From positions 1-64,000 of the forward strand of contig LVLI01000338.1 in assembly GCA_001687465.1 (NCBI GenBank): a DNA stretch of 64,000 bases, in the 5' to 3' direction. The DNA is from Halocafeteria seosinensis (lineage: Eukaryota > Sar > Bigyra > Bicosoecida). The position numbers and the translations under genes are program-made. Each line of letters begins with the position of its first letter. Within the stretch, counting starts at the first letter, position 1. Shown one piece after another: positions 51,401-59,046 of this stretch. Below the pieces are notes generated by a model that did not search any database, was not told where the DNA came from, and saw nothing but the letters and a program-made list of their open reading frames with translations.

Positions 51401-52963
51401 TCAGGTTCTGGAACGGTTACCTTTACAACGAGTTTCTCTAGTTCGATAGCGCCCTCCGTAGCTACGAATGCAAGCTTTACTCCGAACATTCCACCTCAAG
51501 ACTCTCCTGCTGACGTGTCAAAGAATTCAGACCCAATAATGTCCGGAGTGGCCCAAGTCGGTTTGTCGTCCGCGGTGTGTTGCATGGCACTCATTGCTCT
51601 GATTTTCATTGTATACCGGCGCCGAAGGAACAGCTATATGACCAAGCGGGCTGATGACCCGAAGGAAGTGTATGCAGCTCAGTTAGGAATACCCTTGGAT
51701 AATGTCAAAGTTATGTCACAGGGAAAACATGGCGGTGGCAATTTTCAGATCCACACCCTTGGTGCTAGCTTCAGCCGTGCGGATGCATCCGTCTCAGAGC
51801 ATGGGGAAAACAAGGAAGCACATATACTCTCCAAAAATCCAGATGGTGAAATGATGGAGGTAGCTCATGTAAATCCTTTGGATTCCTCGCAAAAGCAGGC
51901 AGAATATCACGATTCACCTTCCTGGGATCAGCACAATATATCTGAGAAATTCTCCCTCAATAAGGGAACTGTTCACCGAAGAGACCTACGCAGAATCGAT
52001 GAGTGCAATGCTAGAGTGGCCAAAGATGACGCGAGCACGGCCTATGCGACCGTTGCTGAGGGTGCAAGTAATGGGATCGAAAAGCTAGGAGCTAGCAACT
52101 TTGCTGCTGAGGAACAAGCAACAAGTTCCATCGTCACTCAGAATGAGAATTTATCCGAATTCGAGCTGGCCAATATCAACCCACTGGCTTCCACTGCACA
52201 GCGGCAACAACCTCAACACGAAAGGGGATTCTCCGATCCAGCCCAGTATACATCTCAAATGTTCTCGCTGGCGCAGAAGCAAGCTCATCGCAGAGCCGTT
52301 GGACAAGATGCGACGCCACATGTAGATGCTGGTGTTGTCCAACCTGGTGCACTGATAGCTGGCGAAGTGTCATCTCCGTCGACTTCAGTGGGCAAACCCC
52401 AAGTGATGTTCGTGGAACCAGGCGCACAGAAAGCGTCGACGGATAAAGTTCGAATCGTTTCCGCTGCTCCGCCAAACCTGCAACGTGCTGATAAAACGAA
52501 GTCCCACGATGGGACATCCGTGGTTAAGGTTGCTTCAGTAGTGGATCTTGATACCTCGGAGATGAAACGCATCGACCGTATGCGGCTTCAGCTGAGGCAA
52601 TGGAAGGCTAGGCTGCTGGCGGAACCCCCACCTCTTGTCGAAGTGGAAGTGAACGATTCATCGTCTGCACAAAGTAGCGCAGGGCTCTGGAAAACGACCG
52701 CTGCTAATCGGGACTGTGGTTCCAGTACAGCTGTTGCTCAACTGGATTTTGCGAAGAGGGATATTCATAACACACGAAGCATGCTCTCTCAAGAGGCGAA
52801 GCAACACCGCCGCCGTAAATTTGAGATTGGGTATGTGTCGAAAAAGGAATTTGCCCCTTCATTGCCTTCGCAAAATTCTAGTGCTTTGGGACGAAGCGTC
52901 TCTTCGTTTTCCGGGAAGAAAACTGTCGCCGTTGGCTCACGTCGAGCTCGTAGTAGGCGTTAG
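47123..52963 (+). CDS. GLUG-stalk family protein F, tandem heads
   Basis: The frame is open for 1946 residues from ATG 47123. Residues up to about 450 hold two decayed but in-frame leader and cap remnants. The working part begins around ATG 48485 (MAVESIVIYF), a good signal peptide before DDLRDSIVDGNETCF. Head 1 (48572-49700) and head 2 (49808-50930) each have the cap, six GLUG-type repeats and LPILRFQL; their repeat sections are nearly identical at DNA level. The stalk (50940-51520) has two 108-bp units. The helix (GLSSAVCCMALIALIFIV) ends YRRRRN. The tail is longer than in E, with two NPL blocks (HVNPLD, NINPLA), then VMFVEPGA, VRIVSAAPPNLQ, VKVASVVDLDTSEMKRIDRM, LRQWKARLLAEPPPL and KKEFAPSLPS. 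The start is uncertain (47123 or 48485). It is intact over the core and closest to E. Confidence 0.85.
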   Translation: MIHCRSGRVFVVNREMSRLVLTTEPLPANCAFRNSTPSGMKPCFPYFPNGKLFQTTRTVLRLEAHNYEADISFDAKKAFDDGKGIENIIDLKDLPRGSSEWLSAEADKALSAGPQGSSAAGRNVLSTASIGKVMAFPSMSVAYTSGDWSFISSEGESHYAAHSFPVVYPLLILLSTLFCAAQLANILIMSCVDYNYHHQYRSSSASANELGIESRWKGMVGRGIDRISSSSKKLKRRKIRSYMYSTKSIIQTLLCLSTLSIWVWNPVDANDLYKDIVDGEGACLQQVLIDHLFTHLKWEDQKYDADTQVSVKIGETSDGDGRVGNLIGLGENLLHYFKATLLLPEARLAVENDVRTRESLSAGTGIHYGTCSSRGGRAIPVPQIGMGVILSAAYLFISATILLDGYPKESGPRCVGDYHRTSPSICLYGKEEEISGLNLVCSGKRRRSKLQARQMAVESIVIYFTTLAAMLILPGKSLAQDSDDLRDSIVDGNETCFQYFPADNLFRMTCTVLNWNTSYSNDDDHTHITLKAKETFDGGGREGNIIELGDTQSFPGLFRGDNDIGSLDEAPLIRNVHVKNGKTAFAGGFIVQQDQKYFVVDSCSSTGEITAEHAGGICGKAGGDGGHITISNSYSTGTIQGGFAGGIAGGGVGSYSGTVNITQCYSTGTIRGYSAGGICGDNAGHEKGLVYITQSYSTGTIPGDHSGGITGYAPALNDGEVHIQDCYTRGHIAGDTAGGIAGAYRETGKVYITNTYASGIVHHQNSGGIIGEINDIANGVLNVKYSVYNGSNGAPLVRDDNSHEGVLNTTGISNTLDDIQGQLYHFKGVQKWDNEIWALNGADTLPILRFQLMQPLEPVATVEPSPCVEAQPTSQRTQLSPATPAGTPSSPSAPADLRSRIQNGNERCFQYLPDESLFRMTCTVLKWETSRYDRNTHIKLKVNETFDGGGRNGNIIELGHTHDLLGLFRVENDGDDIESLDEAPLIQNVNVKNGRIAEGGGFIVREDQKYFIVDSCSSTGLVTKHYAGGICGRHAGRNGGHIKISNSHSTGAIQGKHAAGIAGGGVGSHSGTVNITQCYSTGTIGGTHSGGICGDNAGHTNGLVYITQSYSTGTIDGKQSGGITGYAPALNDGEVHIRDCYTRGNIAGDTAGGITGAYTGTGKVYITNTYASGIVHHQNSGGIIGEINDIANGVINVKYSVYNGSNGAPMVRDDNSHEGGLNTTGISNTLNDIQGQLYQYNGVQKWDNEIWALSGTDTLPILRFQLSQSSREPSSTPSAMPTPTPTWTPSETPRRTPTSSSSSSTTVTPTSSWSATPSSSTSITPSETPPRTPTSSSSSSTTVTPTRSWSATPSSSTSITPSGTASLSKTPTSARTQSPTTSVSSSMTVSMTISPSSSTSRSRSAKTHSATKSPTESSSTTSTPSSSGSGTVTFTTSFSSSIAPSVATNASFTPNIPPQDSPADVSKNSDPIMSGVAQVGLSSAVCCMALIALIFIVYRRRRNSYMTKRADDPKEVYAAQLGIPLDNVKVMSQGKHGGGNFQIHTLGASFSRADASVSEHGENKEAHILSKNPDGEMMEVAHVNPLDSSQKQAEYHDSPSWDQHNISEKFSLNKGTVHRRDLRRIDECNARVAKDDASTAYATVAEGASNGIEKLGASNFAAEEQATSSIVTQNENLSEFELANINPLASTAQRQQPQHERGFSDPAQYTSQMFSLAQKQAHRRAVGQDATPHVDAGVVQPGALIAGEVSSPSTSVGKPQVMFVEPGAQKASTDKVRIVSAAPPNLQRADKTKSHDGTSVVKVASVVDLDTSEMKRIDRMRLQLRQWKARLLAEPPPLVEVEVNDSSSAQSSAGLWKTTAANRDCGSSTAVAQLDFAKRDIHNTRSMLSQEAKQHRRRKFEIGYVSKKEFAPSLPSQNSSALGRSVSSFSGKKTVAVGSRRARSRR
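48572..50930 (+). repeat. Direct duplication of the whole head of F
   Basis: The two heads start at 48572 and 49808 (offset 1236 bp); by the GLUG repeats the offset is 1242 bp, for example the same phrase at 49441 and 50683. The caps have drifted, while the 49140-49680 and 50380-50920 sections are almost the same base for base. That uneven divergence suggests gene conversion or a partial later exchange. Confidence 0.9.
50984..51199 (+). repeat. Two 108-bp tandem repeats in the stalk of F
   Basis: Units starting at 50984 and 51092 encode TPSETPRRTPTSSSSSSTTV with a SSWSATPSSSTSI end (36 residues). The headless copy upstream (45960-47067) carries one diverged unit (TPSQTPPKTSTSSSSPSTTV), so the unit predates the duplication of the two genes. 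Confidence 0.88.
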
Positions 52964-53356
52964 CTGAACTGGCTGACACCAGCCCACTCAAGGTCGTTTT
53001 TCATTTGCAAGAGGCTCAGCAAGGAGGGGAAGCCGCCAGTCTAGCCCAACTCATGTCCCTGACATTCTCATTGAAGGACCGTCGGCTTTGGTACCCAGGA
53101 TCGTAGTACAAACGAGAATGAAGACAGAATCGTGTGCATGCTCAGCGAAGATTTTCAGGCAACGTTCGAATTGGTTCCACTGTGCCTACGTTTGCAGCGT
53201 GTAAGGAAAATGAAGTCTCAGAACGAACTTGTCTTCTCCTGCGGGGTGCATTGTATTCACCACTTTAGCATCTATCGTGTACTGGGGGCGATTGAACAGC
53301 CATATGGTGCAACAAGGGGATCCTGTATGTAGAGATGTACTCCAAGGGTATGGGTA
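52964..53356. other. Intergenic stretch downstream of F
   Basis: Nothing recognised; probably includes the F terminator region and the degraded front of the following relic. Confidence 0.35.
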
Positions 53357-54152
53357 GTGAACTGCAAGTGTACACCCGCTGGATTCTCAGCCGAGCGCAG
53401 AACACGGCGAAAACGTGTAATCAACATATTATCCTGTCAGTTGGATAAAGGGCTATCCGATATAGAGCTGGCTAGCATTTATTCACCCTATGGTATGTCA
53501 AATTTACACCAAGCTCAGTACGAGAGCAGAGTGGAGAGGCAAGCCTCACCTTCAGGTCGGGATACATCTCAACCTACTCGCTGGCGAAGAACCATGTACC
53601 TAGAAGTTTACCTGGTAATGATTCGAAGCCATGCGTAAGCCGTAGTATAGTACAAGGCGGTACACCGGCAGATGTTGTAGAGGAGGCAAAGCGGCAGAGA
53701 GGAGTCTCCAAGTTGTCCTCGTGGAACCTGGCTCCCAAGCTACCTCTGCAGATAAAATCCGAATCATTTCCGCTTATATGCACGATGGAGGTAACACTAA
53801 GTCCGCAATGGAACCAGGGTTTAATGTTGCCGCTGTAGTTGATCTTGATACAGCGGAAATGAAACGCATCAACCGTAGGAGGCTGCAAGGCTTCTCGCGG
53901 AACTGTTATCTCTAGTGAAGTTCGAAGTAGATGGAAATCGCAAGAAGGACTGCTCCTAGTTCAACATATTCTATTGCTAGCAGTGGAGCTGTCGCTCAAA
54001 TAGGCCTTGCGAAACAGAAACCTCGTCGGAAGCATGACATTGGGTATGCGCCGAAGAAGGAATTTGCTCCTCGGTTACCTGCACGGAGCCCCCATTCCGG
54101 ACACAGCCTCTCGATAGTCCCCAAGAAAAACAACGGCAAAGTCTCGTCGTGA
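53357..54152 (+). pseudogene. Relic of an F-type cytoplasmic tail
   Basis: Three frames in order cover the tail of F. The first has GLSDIELASIYSPYG (against NLSEFELANINPLA) and TSQPTRWRR. The second has MEPGSQATSADKIRIISA and NVAAVVDLDTAEMKRINRRR. The third has IASSGAVAQIGLAKQKPRR, HDIGYAPKKEFAPRLP. Frameshifts separate them and the LRQWKARLL block is broken by a stop after RNCYL. It lies directly after F in the same orientation, consistent with a tandem duplication of F whose front part was lost. Confidence 0.82.
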
Positions 54153-54429
54153 ACGTGATAGGAATCGAGCCGCAAGAGGTCGAAAACTGTCGCTTGGTGG
54201 TCAACATTTCTTTTTCTCTTAGACCCCTCGCCGTATACCGTATGCATGCATCATCCGCAAACTGAAGCAATTCCAGAAATATGTAATCTTTCAATAAACC
54301 ACTGTTTTCTACCGTCCGTAGGAAATTTGGTAGCTGATAGGTGGCACGTTTGGAAACCTGCTATGTATAAGCTGTACGGGTGTCGATCCGGGAAAAATAA
54401 GTGGACTGTACTTTCCCTACCTCATCGAT

Positions 54430-56214
54430 CTACGGGTATATTTTGCACGACGTCATTGGCAGCCTCCTTGTTAGTCTGTTTCCTTGTGATGTAGCGGTAG
54501 TATGGCCGGAAGAATTAGCACGCGTCTCATTGCGAGTCGGAGTAGGAAGCATAGTGGGTAACTGTCGCATCTGGAAGCGAAGAATTGGTAGGGAGTCACT
54601 TCCATTCGGAGTCCAAACACTCTCGTTCCACCGTCGGGTACCACTAAAACTGTACAGTGTGCCACGAATTCCCGCTAGATTGTCAGAATTTCCTATAGGC
54701 ACCAGATTCTGTCCAGCGTCTTTCCCTACTATTGGTGCCCCCTCATTGCCTCGGTACACGGAGTACTTCACGAGAATATCACCTGAGGCTGTCTCAGGGA
54801 TTTGGCCAATAAGACATCCACCATTGTGCGACGCAACAAAGCCTGAAGCGTAGCACTTTGTTAAACGCACATCTCCGGAGGCGGACAAGTCGCCGCCGCC
54901 AGTGTGGCTTCCTGTAATTCCTCCGGCTTCTTCGCCCGTAATATTCCCCACCGTGTAACAGTCTGTGACGTGGACATCTCCATTGTTCATTGCTATAGTA
55001 GCCCCAACAATACCACCACTGTGCTCTCCTGGGATCTCCCCAGTACTGAAACACTCTTTGATGCGTACAGTTCCTTGGGACTTTCCCGCTCCTGCACCCA
55101 CTATTCCTCCAGTTCCACATCCTGAGGACACCGCTCCAATTCTTCCAGTTGAAAATGATTCATAAATGTCAATGTGACCGTATCGTTCACCGGCCGAAAA
55201 TCCACAAATTCCACCAGCGTCCTGCCCTTGGATGTCTCCTGTAGAAAAACAGCGCTCTATGGTGGCCATGCCCCGGAAACGTCCTGTATGACTACCGATT
55301 ATTCCACCTGCATTAATACCCACTATATGTCCCGTGGAGTGCGAGTTCACCACCTTGATCCGGCCCCCATCGGAGCCACATTCCCTTCCGCAGATGCCTC
55401 CTGCTCCATCATTTGTTATTGCTCCGGAGGAGCTGCAGGATTCCACAACGAAAAATCTCTGATGTCTTTGGAATATAAAGCCACCGTGCGATGCAGTTGT
55501 ACCATTCTTTATATGGACGTTTCGAACAACGGGTGCCTCTGCGAAGGAAGCTACGCTTTTAATTCTGAACAATCCTTCAAACTCTGTAACAGTGTGTAGA
55601 TCGATAGTGTGTCCCGCTCCTTCAAAAGTCTCATTGGAACTAAGGGAAATATAATCATCGGCTTTGTACCGTCTACTCCATAATAGCATGGTGCAGTTCA
55701 ATTTGAACTCCTTACGGCCGGGGAAAAACTCAAAGCATCGCTCAAACCCATGTATAATGTTGCTTCTCAAGTCCGTTGGAGCCGCCGATGCCGTGAGTAG
55801 ATCAGACGCGGATACAACCAATGTTACAAGAGGCAAGATTATTGACCTTCTGGGTTGCACTAACGTAGGGGTGCATCGCCTCTGAAAATGCTTGACGCAA
55901 TCGTTCTTTCTCCCCTTCTTCTGCCAAAGTTCTGACACCAGTTTCCGAAGTTGAAAAATTCGTGAAACGAGCCCTTCCGCGCCACCACAGCCAGTGCAGC
56001 CATGATACATGCCAATCAATCCCAGCAACAGTAGTACCAGTGTCGTTGTCTTTCTGGGAGATGGATCGTCTTTGCCTTGTTTTGAGAGAATGACACAGTC
56101 TCCGATGCTCCGGAGCGGAGCAGTTCGTAATTTACCACTGCTTCCCCAGCGCATGCTGGTGGTATTGCTCATTGCGATGGTGCGGTTTCTAATTTTCGTC
56201 TGGGAGGTTATCAT
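54430..56214 (-). CDS. GLUG-stalk family protein G, anchorless short form
   Basis: 594 residues from ATG 56214. The leader contains a first hydrophobic segment (TTTLVLLLLGLIGM) and, about 75 residues later, a second (SIILPLVTLVVSASDLL) immediately before PTDLRSNIIHGFERCF. The cap has FEGAGHTIDL, EFEGLFRI and VVRNVHIKNGTTA. Seven GLUG-type repeats follow, one more than usual (GGICG, GGIIG, GGICG, GGIVG, GGIVG, GGITG, GCLIG), then the end cap SLPILRFQM. Only about 45 residues of stalk remain before a stop at SCKIYP; there is no C-terminal helix or tail. No ATG lies next to the second hydrophobic segment, so the first segment should be translated. The product is secreted or anchored by the first helix. 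It points toward the F-tail relic, tail-to-tail. It could be a truncated allele, but the head shows no damage. Confidence 0.82.
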   Translation of the reverse strand: MITSQTKIRNRTIAMSNTTSMRWGSSGKLRTAPLRSIGDCVILSKQGKDDPSPRKTTTLVLLLLGLIGMYHGCTGCGGAEGLVSRIFQLRKLVSELWQKKGRKNDCVKHFQRRCTPTLVQPRRSIILPLVTLVVSASDLLTASAAPTDLRSNIIHGFERCFEFFPGRKEFKLNCTMLLWSRRYKADDYISLSSNETFEGAGHTIDLHTVTEFEGLFRIKSVASFAEAPVVRNVHIKNGTTASHGGFIFQRHQRFFVVESCSSSGAITNDGAGGICGRECGSDGGRIKVVNSHSTGHIVGINAGGIIGSHTGRFRGMATIERCFSTGDIQGQDAGGICGFSAGERYGHIDIYESFSTGRIGAVSSGCGTGGIVGAGAGKSQGTVRIKECFSTGEIPGEHSGGIVGATIAMNNGDVHVTDCYTVGNITGEEAGGITGSHTGGGDLSASGDVRLTKCYASGFVASHNGGCLIGQIPETASGDILVKYSVYRGNEGAPIVGKDAGQNLVPIGNSDNLAGIRGTLYSFSGTRRWNESVWTPNGSDSLPILRFQMRQLPTMLPTPTRNETRANSSGHTTATSQGNRLTRRLPMTSCKIYP

Positions 56215-56904
56215 ATATACAGCTTTGCAGAGTCGTATAGATGCGTCAAGCGTATTTTTCCAGAAGGGCCAGCCGTTGACCAACACTCAACGGTTCTCGT
56301 TGGGGTATGAGGGCGTATACTTTGTATCCAGGTCCAAGGACACGGAACAATAATGGTTAAGCTCATGATACCTTTGAACTCGATCAAGTCGACATGTTAT
56401 GTGTGTGTGTTCATTAGGTGCCCCGCTGGCCACCCTAGAGTCTGAGTACAGACGCCGATGGACAACAATCAATCTTTTGACATAATGGTATGACCCAAAT
56501 AATTATGAAAGCTCCAAATGGCATGCCAGTATGAGGATTGTACCTCTTGATGGTTTTAACTTGAGCATGAGTGATCTCGATTGAATTCGAATGTCGTTTT
56601 CCTTCTTCGATTCCACGATCACTCTTCTGCGGAATTCACGGAAGGCGCAGGGTAACTCACAGGTGAGGTACTGGAATTTTTCTGCGGAATTCACGGAAGG
56701 CGCAGGGTAACTCACAGGTGAGGTACTGGAAGTTCAGTGTGGGCCCTGATTGACAACGGTACTACGTCGTTACGGTAGTATGAAGATGTTGACGAGTTTG
56801 TTTGTTGGTGATGGTATTTTTTCCTTTGAAACATAAACAGAGAGAGTCGCGGTGGGAACTGTGTCTTCCAAAAGCATACGGCCAATGACCCAAACTACAA
56901 GGAC
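56215..56904. other. Intergenic stretch upstream of G
   Basis: Contains a 55-bp direct duplication (56625-56731) and no recognised gene. Confidence 0.4.
56625..56731 (+). repeat. 55-bp tandem duplication
   Basis: The segment starting TTCTGCGGAATTCACGGAAG at 56625 is repeated at 56680, matching base for base through GAGGTACTGGA. Two copies only; non-coding as far as I can see. Confidence 0.92.
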
Positions 56905-57085
56905 AATGGAGAAGACCTCAATTGGGATGACAAGCATGTAAAAGGCATTGCGAATGCATTGCAGGTCGATATTGCATTGAGGAATATTGATTTAAACAAT
57001 GGGTAATCACCGATAGTGGTGCTCAATATTTGGCGAATGCCCTGAGGGAAATGCTCCAGCATCACCTCTTTTATTGCGGACACAC
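56905..57085 (+). pseudogene. Relic of a leucine-rich-repeat gene
   Basis: The plus frame reads NGEDLNWDDKHVKGIANALQ and VDIALRNIDLNN. After a one-base frame change it continues ITDSGAQYLANALREMLQ. Together these match the ribonuclease-inhibitor type repeat (GxxxLAxALxxNxxLxxLDLxxNxIxDxGAxxLAxAL). A stop and a frameshift fall exactly between the two repeats and no other repeats are visible, so it is a fragment. Confidence 0.65.
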
Positions 57086-58029
57086 TCAGTCAACTGCGCA
57101 ATTTACTGTCGTTGTTGCTGTCAGACTGAAGACTTAAACCAGTGAGTGACAGCAAACCAACTTCTTGTCGCACGACCCACGGCAGCATGCCCATTCTCGT
57201 GAACCAGGCAGCTAATACGCTTCATAGGTTCGTATCAGAAGGACCAATAGCACAAGCTTCTCCTGCAAACTACCGGTATGTACAAGATGCCCCAAATTGA
57301 ACTGGTCTTGAGCGTCGCACGAAACCAACCCCCCATAGTATCGTGATCCCACTCAAAGGATATTCTACTTGGCTGTACATTGTGACGTCTACGGGTTGGT
57401 CACAACTACAGCACACGACGGACCTCCTATGCCTGCCTGCACAGTTCTCCGTGCAACTGTGAACGAACTCGGTTCTTCAGTTTCGCCATCCTATGCATCC
57501 CGTCCCATCTCCATCTCCTGCTGCTCCCTGCGATCACGATGACCAACTTTGGCTCCCTGAATCTTGCTGGTACATACATTCAGGCAAAGACCCTCAAGAA
57601 GCTCTATAGAAGGGACAATCACTTCTTTCGCATAGTTTTCGAGCGCTCCAGTCTTTACAACACGTTGTCTCACTGCAGCACATATGATAAAAAGACTATT
57701 AGAAACGTCATGCTAAATGGACCGAGAAATTCATCATGCGTTGCGCGGAACCGACGCCGTTGACGCAACGTTTCGGAAGCTCCCGTTCCATACGCGGATA
57801 CGAGAGAATAAATTTAGGATCTTCTCTGAATATGCTCACGGTGAACAAACGTTCTACAGTCTACCTTCTGATAGTGCGCCGTTCAGCCTACTTGGTGTTT
57901 TGGGAGTGATCAACGATTCATTGGGAGCAAGTCCCGATTTGACTTGCAGAATCGAAGCATCTCAGCAAGATGGCTTCCAGTTTCTCGCCAAAGAAGAGCT
58001 GTTTGCGACAAACCATGCTTTTCCTAAGA
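57086..58029. other. Intergenic stretch, nothing recognised
   Basis: Small frames at 57491-57673 (-), 57539-57763 (+) and the start of 57717-58223 (+) carry no recognisable motif. Confidence 0.35.
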
Positions 58030-58640
58030 TCCACTGTCCTTCGAGACGAGTTTTCCTGTTCGCCAGAGAGATGATCCTTTTGGCGGTCACCACTAAACCG
58101 CTCTCAACAAACTGCGATTTAGACAGTGGTATCCCGTCTGTAACGAACCCAGTTTACAGTATTTTCCTAATGAGAAGTTTTTTCAAACGGCGGGTACTGT
58201 TCCCGGTCTCAGGACCGACTTGAAGGACGGACCGGAAGAGTCTAGCAAATGGTTATCCGTTGTAGGACGAAAGATATTGAGCACAGTTGCTAGAGCAACC
58301 TGATGGCATTCCTTTCTAAGTGTGTTGCCGATATGTCTGGCAATTGCTCCTCCACTTCGGACGAAGGCGGGCTTCACTCACCCCGGGTGGTATACCCTCT
58401 CTTGATATTGTTGTCAGCAAAACTCTGCGCCGCACAGCTGGCTAATACTTTGGTCAAGGGTCCTGTCGGTTACAGCTACCGGCCACCATTAGGGAATGAT
58501 TCTACATTAACTGAAATCGGAATTAAACGCCACTGGCAGGGGACGGTTGGTCAAGGGCCAGTGCGTAGAACGTGCCATGTCGGTCCGATTATAGGCGTCG
58601 CAGGGCGGACAATAAGAAAGTTTGGTGGAGGCCTATAGCG
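58030..58640 (+). pseudogene. Decayed copy of the leader region upstream of F
   Basis: DNA and protein match 47140-47800: SRRVFLFAREMILLAVTTKP against SGRVFVVNREMSRLVLTTEP, and RVVYPLLILLSAKLCAAQLA against PVVYPLLILLSTLFCAAQLA, followed by EIGIKRHWQGTVGQG against ELGIESRWKGMVGRG. Frameshifts and deletions occur between the blocks (for example the PCFPYFPNG part is disrupted). It ends at GGGL with a stop. It shows that the F upstream region was once duplicated about 11 kb away in the same orientation. Confidence 0.8.
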
Positions 58641-59046
58641 ACCCACTGCTGGAGCTTCTTTCCAAGAGTAAGTGTCCTGGTGCAACTGTTCATCGCCAAG
58701 AATCATGCCGATACTTCCCCCAATACGGAAAAAAAATCGGATAAGGCATTTCCAGAGAATGATCCTAACATTACTGCCGTTCTGCCCCATACCATCGGGC
58801 GGCAAGCCTCGGCAGTGCAAATTATTTGGTTGCCAATGATCTATGAAGAAAGAACCTTGCAGCGCATTCCCCGCTCGAGCTCAAAAGACCCCAAACCTTG
58901 CAATTGTAGGACAAACAGCGCGTCCCTGTTCTAGTAATTTCTGTCGATTCTCCGATCAATCTAGCTTTCGATGATCGACAAACGTCGAAGTTGAGACCGC
59001 CATGCCAGTACGTACTATGGTACCTGTCTCCAGTATTAAGCATCGC
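58641..59046. other. Intergenic stretch downstream of the STRA6-like gene
   Basis: May hold further decay of the preceding relic; no clear motif and no clear terminator. Confidence 0.3.
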
